DNA of 64,000 nt from Kribbella italica (GTDB lineage: Bacteria > Actinomycetota > Actinomycetes > Propionibacteriales > Kribbellaceae), in assembly GCF_014205135.1 (NCBI RefSeq), contig NZ_JACHMY010000001.1, positions 2,170,001 to 2,234,000 of the forward strand, read 5' to 3'. Positions 1-7,386 of this stretch are shown here, one piece after another. The position numbers were made by a program, and so were the translations under genes. The notes beneath the pieces were generated by a model, which saw only the letters and a program-made list of their open reading frames with translations, was not told the origin of the DNA and ran no database searches. Position 1 is the stretch's first letter, and each line of letters starts with the position of its first letter.

Positions 1-407
1 GACAGGGCGTTCACGACCGAGGCGCCGACGCCGTGCAGACCACCGGAGGCGTTGTACGACCCGCCGCCGAACTTGCCGCCGGCGTGCAGCTTGGTGAAGA
101 CCACCTCGACACCGGTCATCTTCGTCTTGGGCTCGATGTCGACCGGGATGCCGCGGGCCTTGTCGCGCACCTCGACCGAGCCGTCCTGGTGCAGCACGAC
201 GTCGATCCGGTCGCCGTGACCGGCCAGGGCCTCGTCGACGGCGTTGTCGATGATCTCCCACAGGCAGTGCATCAGGCCGCGGCTGTCGGTCGAGCCGATG
301 TACATCCCCGGGCGTTTGCGGACCGCCTCCAGCCCCTCGAGCACGAGCAGGTTGCGGGCGTTGTACGTCGGGTCGAGCTCGGTACTGCGAGGCGTCGGGG
401 CGGCCAC
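1..407 (-). CDS. parE: DNA topoisomerase IV / gyrase-type subunit B, N-terminal part (cut by window edge)
   Basis: ATPase subunit of a type IIA topoisomerase, which uses ATP to pass one DNA duplex through another. Only the first 135 codons lie in the window. They hold the GHKL ATPase signature: [11 protein letters not shown], then the Bergerat motif [11 protein letters not shown], and the glycine-rich GGLHGVG lid. The GTG start is preceded by AAGGAG. Linkage to a DUF7455 gene and a principal sigma factor resembles, from memory, the actinobacterial ParE-like copy rather than the gyrB beside dnaA, so parE is preferred over gyrB. That choice is inference; the family assignment is direct. Confidence 0.88.
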   Translation of the reverse strand, partial: MAAPTPRSTELDPTYNARNLLVLEGLEAVRKRPGMYIGSTDSRGLMHCLWEIIDNAVDEALAGHGDRIDVVLHQDGSVEVRDKARGIPVDIEPKTKMTGVEVVFTKLHAGGKFGGGSYNASGGLHGVGASVVNAL

Positions 408-874
408 AGGGCTCCTTCACTGGTTCACAAGCAGACATCCGTACGACGACTCCGCCGCCGTACGAGTGACAGCCTACGAGGCCCCGCCCCCAAAACCTGG
501 CAGGAGGTGGCCGTGGTGGATTTGGGTTGGTCGGCATCATGGCGGGGTACCGAACCAGCACAACTGAACGCAGTGGGATCCCCAGCCAGATAGGTGTTTC
601 GGAAGATATCGATCCGGACTCGATCACCGGGAATTCCGACACTCGGATCTGAACGCGCAGTGAGCGTCCCGTGGCGCACAGTGAAAGAGGACACGCCCGA
701 CACCCGCCGGAAACAACAGATCGCCCGAATCCGAAACGATTCCCCGTCAATATGCGTCATAAGGGAACAGGTGGTTCGTCTCACATTCGGACACGCTGCA
801 CCTACCGGGAAGCGATCCGCATGTCAGGATGTTGCTATCTGGTGAGTACGGAACTAGATGAGATGAGGCCTCAA
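408..874. other. Intergenic region between parE and the DUF7455 gene
   Basis: A 467-base gap between divergent genes that should contain both promoters. It is less GC-rich than its surroundings. The open frames that cross it lack actinobacterial codon bias, so I call no gene here. No clear operator palindrome was found. Confidence 0.5.
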
Positions 875-1108
875 GTGACTACAGCACTCGCCCCGAGTTC
901 GACCCTGTCGGCTGCGGACCGTTGTGACCGCTGCGGCGCGCAGGCCTACGTCCGTGTCACCCTGACCAGCGGTGGGGAGCTCCTCTTCTGCGCCCACCAC
1001 GGCCGGGAACACTCGGAGAAGCTGCGCGACATCGCTATCACCATCCACGACGAGACCGGTCGGCTCGAAGCCGTCACCCCGGTCCCGGCCGCGGAAGAGG
1101 AGCGGTAA
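875..1108 (+). CDS. DUF7455 domain protein, small probable zinc-binding protein
   Basis: A 77-residue protein of a family conserved in actinobacteria, of unknown function. It has two cysteine pairs or ligand clusters, CDRCGAQ near residue 14 and FCAHHG near residue 34, which look like a zinc ribbon. The chosen start is GTG at 875, because GAGG lies six bases upstream and because the family begins just before this serine/threonine-rich stretch. In-frame starts at 842 and 863 are possible but have poorer ribosome sites. It sits between parE and, further on, the principal sigma factor. Confidence 0.75.
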   Translation: MTTALAPSSTLSAADRCDRCGAQAYVRVTLTSGGELLFCAHHGREHSEKLRDIAITIHDETGRLEAVTPVPAAEEER

Positions 1109-1159
1109 CCCCAGGCCTCGTAGGCGCCAACGACGGCGCAGACCCCACACACACTGAGC

Positions 1160-1193
1160 GATGGCGGTCACCCCGGACAGGGTGGCCGCCATC
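1160..1193. terminator. Hairpin between convergent genes
   Basis: GATGGCGG and CCGCCATC form an 8-bp stem, extended by a CACCC/GGGTG pairing, around a short loop. It lies after the DUF7455 stop and before the end of the convergent MocR gene. There is no strong T-run, so it may act in both directions. Confidence 0.6.
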
Positions 1194-1231
1194 AGTCCTG
1201 TCCGGGACCGGCCAGTTTTCTGTTGGCTATC

Positions 1232-2740
1232 TCACACCATCGGTACGCCGGGCGCCGGCCCGTGCCGGCGGAACTCCTGCCACGCGCCGGCCAGCCGGTC
1301 CACCGCGTCGACCAGCACCTCCGGCGCGTAGGCGAACGGCAGCCGCAGGTAGTTGTCGTGGTCACCGGTCGGGTCCATCGCGTGGCCCGCCACGACCTCG
1401 ACGCCGTGCCGCAGCGCGATCTGCGCGAACACCCGCGCGTCCGTGTCCGGCAGCCGCACCCACAACGCCGATCCGCCGGCCGGTTCCTCCCACGTCCATT
1501 CGGGCAGCCGATCGCGCAGCAGTTCGCCGATGTGCGCGCGGCGTCCGGTGGCCAGCCGGGCACGTTCGGCGGTCACGTCGCCGAGTCGAGGCAACAGTCG
1601 CGCGGTGAGTGCCTGATCGATCACCGGACTCCCGAGATCGGCCAGCGCTTTGTGCCGCGCGAGCCGGTCGGCCAAGGGTCGCGGCGCGCGAATCCACCCG
1701 ATCCGCAATCCGCCCCAGACCGCTTTCGACACCGAGCCGATCGTCAGTATCTCCGCAGGACCTTGCGCGAACGCGGCGAGCGGCGGTGGAATGTCCGGTC
1801 CGGCCGGATCGCCGGCGGAATAGGCGTTGTCCTCGACAACGACCACGCCGTACCGGCCGGCGATTTCGGCGACCTGCCGGCGTCGCGCCGGTGACATCAG
1901 CCGGCCGGTCGGATTGTGGAACGTCGGCATCACGAAGAGCATTGCGGGCTGGTGCTCCTTGAGCGCCGCCGTCAGCAGGTCGGGCCGGATCCCGGCGTCG
2001 TCCAGCGGTACGCCGACCACGCGCCCGCCCGCCGCGCCGAACAGGTCGAAACAGCCCGGCCAGCTCGGCTGCTCGATCACGACCGCGGCTCCGGTCCGCA
2101 GGTACATCTGCGTGACCAGCGCGATCGCCTGGTGCGCGCCGCTGGTGACGACGATCTCGTCCCGGCTGGTCGGCAGGCCGGACTGCTCGAAGTGCTCGGC
2201 GATCCGCTGCCGCAGCGGTTCGATCCCGCGCGGGTGGTAGCCGACGTCCTGGAGCAACGTGGGCAGGTCGGTCCGCGCCAGGTCCTCGACCTCGGCCGCG
2301 AGGTCGGGGATGCCGGGATCGACGGCGTACGTCATCGAGATCACGTCGCCCGGGCCGACCGTGATCCGGTGGAACAGCGACTCGCCGTACCCGATCGGCA
2401 TCCGCTTGTCGGCGGTCGACCGTCCACGGCTCGCAGAGCGCGCGACCGTCGTACCGCTGCCGCGGCGGCTCTCGACGAGGCCGCGGGCGCGCAGTTCGTC
2501 GTACGCCGCGACGACGGTGCTCCGGCTGACCGCGAGCGCCTCGGCGAGCCGGCGTTCGGCCGGGAGCTTGGCGCCGACCGGCAGCTCGGTCGAGCCCATC
2601 AGCGCGGCGAGTGCGTCGGCCAGGCGCCGGTACAGGCCGCCGGAGCGACCGGTGAGGCGGCGCCCGATCAGGTCGGCCAGGACGGCGGGATCTCCGGAAC
2701 GGTCCACTTCTCCTCGGATTGGCTCGGGTGGACTGGGCAT
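1232..2740 (-). CDS. MocR-type GntR regulator with aminotransferase domain
   Basis: A 502-residue transcription factor of the MocR/PdxR type. Residues about 25-100 form a GntR winged helix (LPAERRLAEALAVSRSTVV, then a wing ending in RRGSGTTV). The rest is a fold-type I aminotransferase domain with the PLP lysine in IGSVSKAVWGGLRIGW. Such proteins usually sense PLP or an amino compound and regulate a neighbour. Here the neighbour is a divergent LysE-family exporter only 54 bases away, so control of amino-acid export is the likely job. A TAGCCT element lies nine bases before the ATG. Confidence 0.9.
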   Translation of the reverse strand: MPSPPEPIRGEVDRSGDPAVLADLIGRRLTGRSGGLYRRLADALAALMGSTELPVGAKLPAERRLAEALAVSRSTVVAAYDELRARGLVESRRGSGTTVARSASRGRSTADKRMPIGYGESLFHRITVGPGDVISMTYAVDPGIPDLAAEVEDLARTDLPTLLQDVGYHPRGIEPLRQRIAEHFEQSGLPTSRDEIVVTSGAHQAIALVTQMYLRTGAAVVIEQPSWPGCFDLFGAAGGRVVGVPLDDAGIRPDLLTAALKEHQPAMLFVMPTFHNPTGRLMSPARRRQVAEIAGRYGVVVVEDNAYSAGDPAGPDIPPPLAAFAQGPAEILTIGSVSKAVWGGLRIGWIRAPRPLADRLARHKALADLGSPVIDQALTARLLPRLGDVTAERARLATGRRAHIGELLRDRLPEWTWEEPAGGSALWVRLPDTDARVFAQIALRHGVEVVAGHAMDPTGDHDNYLRLPFAYAPEVLVDAVDRLAGAWQEFRRHGPAPGVPMV

Positions 2741-2794
2741 CGAGCCGACAGGCTAGTCGCGGAAGCAGTCCAGTTGAAGAGCGTGAGGGTGATC

Positions 2795-3427
2795 ATGGGG
2801 ATCGGGCAGCTGCTCGGGTTCGTCGGGGCGACGGTCGTCCTGGTCGGGATGCCGGGGCCGAACAACATCTACATCTCGCTGCGCAGCCTGACCCAGGGCC
2901 GGCGCGCGGGTGTCGTGTCGGCGTTCGCGATCGAGACCGGGTCGGTGGTCTACATCCTGGTCACGGCGCTCGGGCTGGTCGCTGTGCTGGAGGCTTCGCC
3001 GGAGCTGTTCACGGTGATCTCGCTGGCCGGTGCGGCGTACTTGGCGTACCTCGGGGTGAAGACCCTGCGATCCTCGGGCAGTTCGTCCGGGCTCGGCACC
3101 CTGCGGGCGGAGCCGCTGGGCCGGGTCTTCAGGGCCGGAGTGCTGGTCAATCTCCTGAATCCGAAGGCGGCCCTGTTCTTCCTCGCCTTCCTGCCGCAGT
3201 TCACGACGCGCGACGCGGGGGCGGGTCAGGTACGGACCGAGATGCTGCTGCTCGGGCTGGCGGTGCTCGTGATCGGGCTGGCGCTCGACCTCTGCTACGC
3301 CGTCGGCGCGGACGCGATCGGCCGGCGCTTCCGCTCGCCGCGCAGCACCACGATCCAGCGCTACCTGGCGGGCGGAAGCTATCTCGCCGTCTCCTTGGTC
3401 GCGGCCCTCACCGCGGTGAAGCTCTAG
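2795..3427 (+). CDS. LysE/RhtB-family amino-acid exporter
   Basis: A 210-residue inner-membrane protein, the normal length for LysE/RhtB transporters, which export amino acids by proton antiport. The family signature VGMPGPNNIYISLRSLTQGRRAG is near the N-terminus, and NLLNPKAALFFLAFLPQF lies in the middle. About six hydrophobic segments are visible. ATG 2795 is chosen because GAGGG sits six bases upstream; an in-frame GTG two codons earlier is less likely. Its stop codon shares the four bases CTAG with the convergent debranching gene. Confidence 0.88.
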   Translation: MGIGQLLGFVGATVVLVGMPGPNNIYISLRSLTQGRRAGVVSAFAIETGSVVYILVTALGLVAVLEASPELFTVISLAGAAYLAYLGVKTLRSSGSSSGLGTLRAEPLGRVFRAGVLVNLLNPKAALFFLAFLPQFTTRDAGAGQVRTEMLLLGLAVLVIGLALDLCYAVGADAIGRRFRSPRSTTIQRYLAGGSYLAVSLVAALTAVKL

Positions 3428-5409
3428 CTCAAGGTGAGACTTCCATCGGTGGACTCGACCGTCAGAGTTCGCTCTCCCACACGCACACCCTCAAGACGCA
3501 GTGACCGCCAGGGGAAGTCGCTCGCGGGCGTGATGTCGAGGGTGCCGGCCGGGACGTTGGGTTCGATGCCCAGCGCCGCCACGATCACCGCAACTGCTGA
3601 CGCGGCTGCCCAGGCCTGAGGACGGCAGGACAGGGGGTACGGCGTGGGGCTGCTTTCCTCTGCCGACCCCGCTCCCCCGTACAACTCGGGCAGCCGATAG
3701 CCGAAGGACTCCGCGGCTTCCAGCAGACCGCGCGTGTACGTCGTGGCCACAGCGGATCGGCCGGCGGCGTACAGGCCTTGCACGGTCATCGCGGTGTCGT
3801 GCGGCCAGACACTGCCGGTGTGGTAGCCGAGCGGGTTGAAGCCGGACAGCTCGGTCGTCAACGTCCGGAGCCCGAAACCGGAGTCCAGTTGCCGGTCGCC
3901 GAGCAGCGCCGCGACGGTTGCTTCCTCGTCGGCGTCGAGCAGTCCGGTGCCGAGCAGATGACCCATGTTGGACGCCGGCCCCGCGACCGGACGCTTGGCG
4001 CCGTCGAGCGCGATCGCCGGATACCCGTCGACCCAGAACTTCTCCCGGAACCTGGTCTTGAGCGCTGCCGCCCAGACCCGCCAGTCATCACCACCCTCCT
4101 CCTCAAACGCATCCAACAGCTCTGCGCCGGCCAATGCGGCGGCGTACGCATAGCCCTGGACCTCGCACAGAGCGATCGGCGCGGTGGCGATCGTGCCGTC
4201 GGGCCACTGGACGGAGTCGCTGGAGTCCTTCCAGCCCTGGTTGGCCAGGCCGTGGCCGGACTCGTCGATGTACTCGAAGAAGCCGTCCCCGTCGGGATCG
4301 GCGTAGTCGCGCATCCAGGTGAGCGCCCGTTGCAGGTTCGGCAGCAGCGCGCGCACCTCGTCGGCGGGCATCCCCCAGCGCCACGCCTTGTGCAGCGTCG
4401 TGATCCAGAGCTGGGTCGCGTCGTGCGTTCCGTAGTACGCCGCCGGCAGCACCAGCCCGCCGCCGTGATCGGCGACCTCGGCGCGCAACTCGTGCGGGAT
4501 CTTGCCGGGTTGCTCGGCCGCGTCGGCGTCGACCTTCGTGCCCTGCCGTTGGGCGAGCGCCCGCAGCGTGCCGGCGGCAAGCTCCGGATCCACCGGAATC
4601 AGCATCCCCGAAGAGATCAAGGAGTCCCGCCCAAAGAGGGTGAGATACCAAGGCGGCCCAGCCCCGAGATAGCGCTCACTGTCAGTGCCCAGCTGCAGGG
4701 CGGCGAGGTCGTCCAGCGAGCGGCGCAGCCAGCGTTCCACGCGGGTGTCCGAGCAGGACAGCGCGATCTCGTCGTACGCCGGACGCTCGGCCGGCGCCTT
4801 GATCTCGAAGCCCGTCGCCGCCGGGAACTCCGCGGTCACCCGCAGCGTGATCGTCGACTCGTCGCCGGGCTTGAGCTGCAACTGCCACCGCATTCCCCCG
4901 CCCTCGAGAGCAGGCTCGCGATCGGCGAGAGCGCTCACCCGCGTCCCCGCCTTCTCCCAGCGCAGCGCGTCGCCGTCGACCACGGGAGTCAGCGCGGGAA
5001 GCTCCACGGCCGCCTCGCTCCGGACCTCGGCCGTCCCCGCAAGGTCGGTGCCGAGAGCAACATTCACCGTGCAGCCGACAGTCTGGTGCGAGTTGTTGAC
5101 CACCGTCAGACTCTCGGTGAGACCCTCACCACTCACCGTTCGGGTCCGCCGCAACCGCACCGTCGGATCGTGCCCACCGTCGCCCAGCCCCTCGATCACC
5201 GCCCCGAAGACGGTCACCCCTCCGCCGGACTCGTCCACCTGGACCGGCAGCGGTTCCCGGCCGTCGACCGTCACCACCAACCGGGACAGGATCCGGCGGT
5301 CCCGGGCGTAGACACCCTCGGCTCCGGTCCCGGTGAGTTGCCCCGAGCGGGGCGACAGCACCACCCAGGGCGCGGCGAGTGTGGTGACCAATTCATGAAG
5401 GGCAGCCAT
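3424..5409 (-). CDS. Glycogen debranching-like enzyme (amylo-alpha-1,6-glucosidase type)
   Basis: A 661-residue protein with an N-terminal glycogen-debranching beta domain (about 1-200, including GVYARDRRILSRL) and a C-terminal (alpha/alpha)6 barrel of the GH15/GH63-like clan with WYLTLFGRDSLISS and later TGSVWPHDTA. The family acts on alpha-1,6 or related glucosidic bonds of oligosaccharides; the substrate cannot be read here. The ATG lies six bases after a TAGTGT -10 on the minus strand, so it is probably leaderless and not co-transcribed with neighbours. Confidence 0.82.
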   Translation of the reverse strand: MAALHELVTTLAAPWVVLSPRSGQLTGTGAEGVYARDRRILSRLVVTVDGREPLPVQVDESGGGVTVFGAVIEGLGDGGHDPTVRLRRTRTVSGEGLTESLTVVNNSHQTVGCTVNVALGTDLAGTAEVRSEAAVELPALTPVVDGDALRWEKAGTRVSALADREPALEGGGMRWQLQLKPGDESTITLRVTAEFPAATGFEIKAPAERPAYDEIALSCSDTRVERWLRRSLDDLAALQLGTDSERYLGAGPPWYLTLFGRDSLISSGMLIPVDPELAAGTLRALAQRQGTKVDADAAEQPGKIPHELRAEVADHGGGLVLPAAYYGTHDATQLWITTLHKAWRWGMPADEVRALLPNLQRALTWMRDYADPDGDGFFEYIDESGHGLANQGWKDSSDSVQWPDGTIATAPIALCEVQGYAYAAALAGAELLDAFEEEGGDDWRVWAAALKTRFREKFWVDGYPAIALDGAKRPVAGPASNMGHLLGTGLLDADEEATVAALLGDRQLDSGFGLRTLTTELSGFNPLGYHTGSVWPHDTAMTVQGLYAAGRSAVATTYTRGLLEAAESFGYRLPELYGGAGSAEESSPTPYPLSCRPQAWAAASAVAVIVAALGIEPNVPAGTLDITPASDFPWRSLRLEGVRVGERTLTVESTDGSLTLS

Positions 5410-5415
5410 GCGCCC

Positions 5416-5421
5416 ACACTA
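5416..5421 (-). promoter_or_regulatory. -10 element for leaderless debranching gene
   Basis: TAGTGT on the minus strand, six bases before the ATG at 5409. There is no ribosome-binding sequence, so the transcript probably begins at the start codon. Confidence 0.5.
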
Positions 5422-5451
5422 AGCCGAGCGTTGTACGGCAGAGTGGGGGGC

Positions 5452-5937
5452 GTGAACTCCGTTGCGACGTTCCTGGTCGGCGTGGCGATCTTCGTCGGCA
5501 TCATCGGCATCGTGGTCCCGGTGCTGCCCGGCGCGCTGCTCAGCCTCGCCGCGATCCTGATCTGGGCGCTGGAGGAACAGAGCCCGACCGGCTGGGCCGT
5601 GCTGGCCGCGGCGGTGGTCCTGATCGGTGCGAGCCAGGTGGTGAAGTACATCGTTCCGGAGCGCAGGCTCCGAGAGTCCGGCGTCCCTCGACGATCCATG
5701 TTCGTCGGAGTGCTGCTCGGGATCGTCGGGTTCTTCGTGATCCCGGTGGTCGGCATGTTCGTCGGGTTCCCGCTGGGTGTCTACCTGTCGGAGCGGCAGC
5801 GCCTCGGCACGCACCCGGACGCCTGGACGTCGACCAAGCACGCGCTGCGGGCGACCGGCCTGTCGATCCTGATCGAGTTCATCGGTACGGCGCTCGCGGC
5901 CGCCGTCTGGCTGGTCGCCGTCCTGTTCCTGGTCTGA
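5452..5937 (+). CDS. DUF456 family membrane protein
   Basis: A 161-residue integral membrane protein of unknown function. It has long hydrophobic stretches near residues 5-45, 50-70, 80-105 and 130-160, with the family's glycine-rich segments (GIIGIVVPVLPGALL and GIVGFFVIPVVGMFVGFPLG). The GTG start at 5452 follows a G-rich stretch. It is followed by a 111-base gap holding direct repeats and two hairpins before the next gene. Confidence 0.85.
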   Translation: MNSVATFLVGVAIFVGIIGIVVPVLPGALLSLAAILIWALEEQSPTGWAVLAAAVVLIGASQVVKYIVPERRLRESGVPRRSMFVGVLLGIVGFFVIPVVGMFVGFPLGVYLSERQRLGTHPDAWTSTKHALRATGLSILIEFIGTALAAAVWLVAVLFLV

Positions 5938-5938
5938 C

Positions 5939-5955
5939 TGCCAGGGTTTTGCCAG
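5939..5955. promoter_or_regulatory. TGCCAG direct repeats, 11-bp phasing (site 1)
   Basis: TGCCAG occurs at 5939 and 5950, one helical turn apart. The same pair recurs at 6634 and 6645 before the response regulator gene. Eleven-base direct repeats are the usual target form for OmpR/PhoB-type regulators, so this is a candidate binding site for the regulator encoded just downstream. Confidence 0.5.
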
Positions 5956-6003
5956 CCTCGCGGGAGGCTCGTCTCAGGTCGGCGTCGCAGGGTGGGACGA
6001 CCA

Positions 6004-6025
6004 GTACCAGGTGACGGCCTGGTAC
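6004..6025 (+). promoter_or_regulatory. Stem-loop in the leader of the DUF5666-like gene
   Basis: GTACCAGG and CCTGGTAC form a perfect 8-bp stem around TGACGG. It ends nine bases before the GGGAGG ribosome site, so it may influence translation or mRNA stability. Confidence 0.4.
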
Positions 6026-6048
6026 GTCGTACCGGGAGGCAGTTGCAG

Positions 6049-6603
6049 ATGGCGTCGTTCGAGAAACTCACCGACAAACCGTGGCGGATCGCCGGCACCG
6101 TCGCGGCGGTGGTCGTCACCACGGCGGCCGGCGGAGTCGCCTGGGCCACCACCAACGCCGACCCGTCCCCCGCACCCTCGGCCAGCCCGTCCGCGTCGCC
6201 CTCGGCACCCGCTGATCCGGCCAAGCCGGGCCCCGGCGGACCCGGCGGCCCGGGACGGCACGGCGAGTTCGGGCTCGGGATGGGCGCGCTGCACGGCGAG
6301 TTCGTGGTCGAGAAGGAGGGCGGCGGCTACCAGACCGTGGCGACCCAGCGCGGTGAGGTCACCGCGGTCAGCAAGGACAAGCTCACGGTGAAGAGCGCCG
6401 ACGGCTACAGCCGCGAGTACACGCTGACCGAGGACACCTTGGTGAACGCCGCCCGCGACGGCATCGACGACGTGAAGACCGGCAACCAGGTCACCGTGTC
6501 GGCGGTCGTCGCGAACAACGTCGCCACCGCGACCACGGTCAACGACGGGACCACGCGCGACGCGGCCCGCGAGAAGTGGGGTCTCAAGCGCGGTCCACGC
6601 TGA
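6049..6603 (+). CDS. Membrane-anchored or secreted DUF5666-like protein
   Basis: A 184-residue protein with one N-terminal hydrophobic segment (about residues 11-32, IAGTVAAVVVTTAAGGVAWA), a Pro/Ser/Ala and Gly-rich linker, and a C-terminal beta-rich domain with GEVTAVSKDKLTVKSADG, typical of DUF5666. It should sit outside the membrane. The start is fixed by GGGAGG at 6034. It directly precedes a two-component system, and both carry the same upstream TGCCAG repeats, so it may be a target of, or an envelope sensor partner for, that system. Function unknown. Confidence 0.72.
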   Translation: MASFEKLTDKPWRIAGTVAAVVVTTAAGGVAWATTNADPSPAPSASPSASPSAPADPAKPGPGGPGGPGRHGEFGLGMGALHGEFVVEKEGGGYQTVATQRGEVTAVSKDKLTVKSADGYSREYTLTEDTLVNAARDGIDDVKTGNQVTVSAVVANNVATATTVNDGTTRDAAREKWGLKRGPR

Positions 6604-6633
6604 CCACACCCACGGGCAGGACTCACAGGCAAC

Positions 6634-6650
6634 TGCCAGGAAGGTGCCAG
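6634..6650. promoter_or_regulatory. TGCCAG direct repeats, 11-bp phasing (site 2)
   Basis: TGCCAG at 6634 and 6645, matching site 1 at 5939-5955. It lies about 35 bases before the response regulator start, consistent with autoregulation. Confidence 0.5.
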
Positions 6651-6671
6651 GGTTCGCACGGTTCACCGGTG

Positions 6672-6677
6672 CAGACT
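6672..6677 (+). promoter_or_regulatory. Possible -10 for the response regulator
   Basis: CAGACT ends seven bases before ATG 6685 and supports that start over the GTG at 6679. Confidence 0.35.
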
Positions 6678-6684
6678 GGTGGGC

Positions 6685-7386
6685 ATGAGCCCGCACCTCC
6701 TGGTCGTCGACGACGAGCCGAACATCGTCGAGCTGCTGTCCGCGAGCCTGCGCTTCGCCGGGTACGACGTGACCACAGCCACCCACGGCGCCGAGGCGCT
6801 GAAGAAGGCCCGTGAGGTCGAGCCCGACCTCGTCGTCCTCGACGTGATGATGCCCGGGCTGGACGGTTTCGAGGTCGTCCGGCGGCTGCGGGGAGAGGAC
6901 CGGCACGTCCCGGTCCTCTTCCTGACCGCCCGGGACGCCGTCGAGGACAAGGTGCTCGGCCTGCACACCGGCGGCGACGACTACGTGACCAAGCCGTTCA
7001 GCCTGGACGAGCTGGTCGCGCGGGTGCGCGCTCTGCTGCGCAGGTCCGGGCATCGCGAGCAGGCCGCGACCGAACCGGCGATCCTCAAGTACGCCGACCT
7101 CGAGCTCAACGAGGACAGCTACGAGGTGTTCAAGTCCGGTACGGCGGTGCAGCTGTCGCTGACCGAGTTCAAGCTCCTGCGCTGTCTGCTGGAGAACGCC
7201 GAGCGGGTGATGTCGAAGGGCCAGATCCTCTCCGCGGTCTGGAACTACGACTTCGCCGGTGACGCCGGCGTGGTCGAGTCGTACATGTCCTACCTGCGCC
7301 GCAAGGTCGACACCGGCGACCAGAAGCTGCTGCACACCGTCCGCGGTGTCGGCTACGTCCTCCGTACGCCGAGAGGCCCCAACTGA
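6685..7386 (+). CDS. OmpR/PhoB-family response regulator
   Basis: A cytoplasmic DNA-binding regulator of 233 residues. The receiver domain has acidic residues DDE at 9-11, phosphoacceptor Asp53 in VVLDVMMPG, and the conserved TAR and KPF signals. The C-terminal winged helix has the OmpR-type ending (SYMSYLRRKVD...TVRGVGYVLR). It forms an operon with the histidine kinase: its TGA overlaps the kinase ATG by one base. A proposed binding site lies just upstream. Confidence 0.93.
   Translation: MSPHLLVVDDEPNIVELLSASLRFAGYDVTTATHGAEALKKAREVEPDLVVLDVMMPGLDGFEVVRRLRGEDRHVPVLFLTARDAVEDKVLGLHTGGDDYVTKPFSLDELVARVRALLRRSGHREQAATEPAILKYADLELNEDSYEVFKSGTAVQLSLTEFKLLRCLLENAERVMSKGQILSAVWNYDFAGDAGVVESYMSYLRRKVDTGDQKLLHTVRGVGYVLRTPRGPN

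Noticed and set aside
425-784. Minus-strand open frame upstream of parE
   Set aside because: No family features, poor codon bias, and it occupies the expected promoter region.
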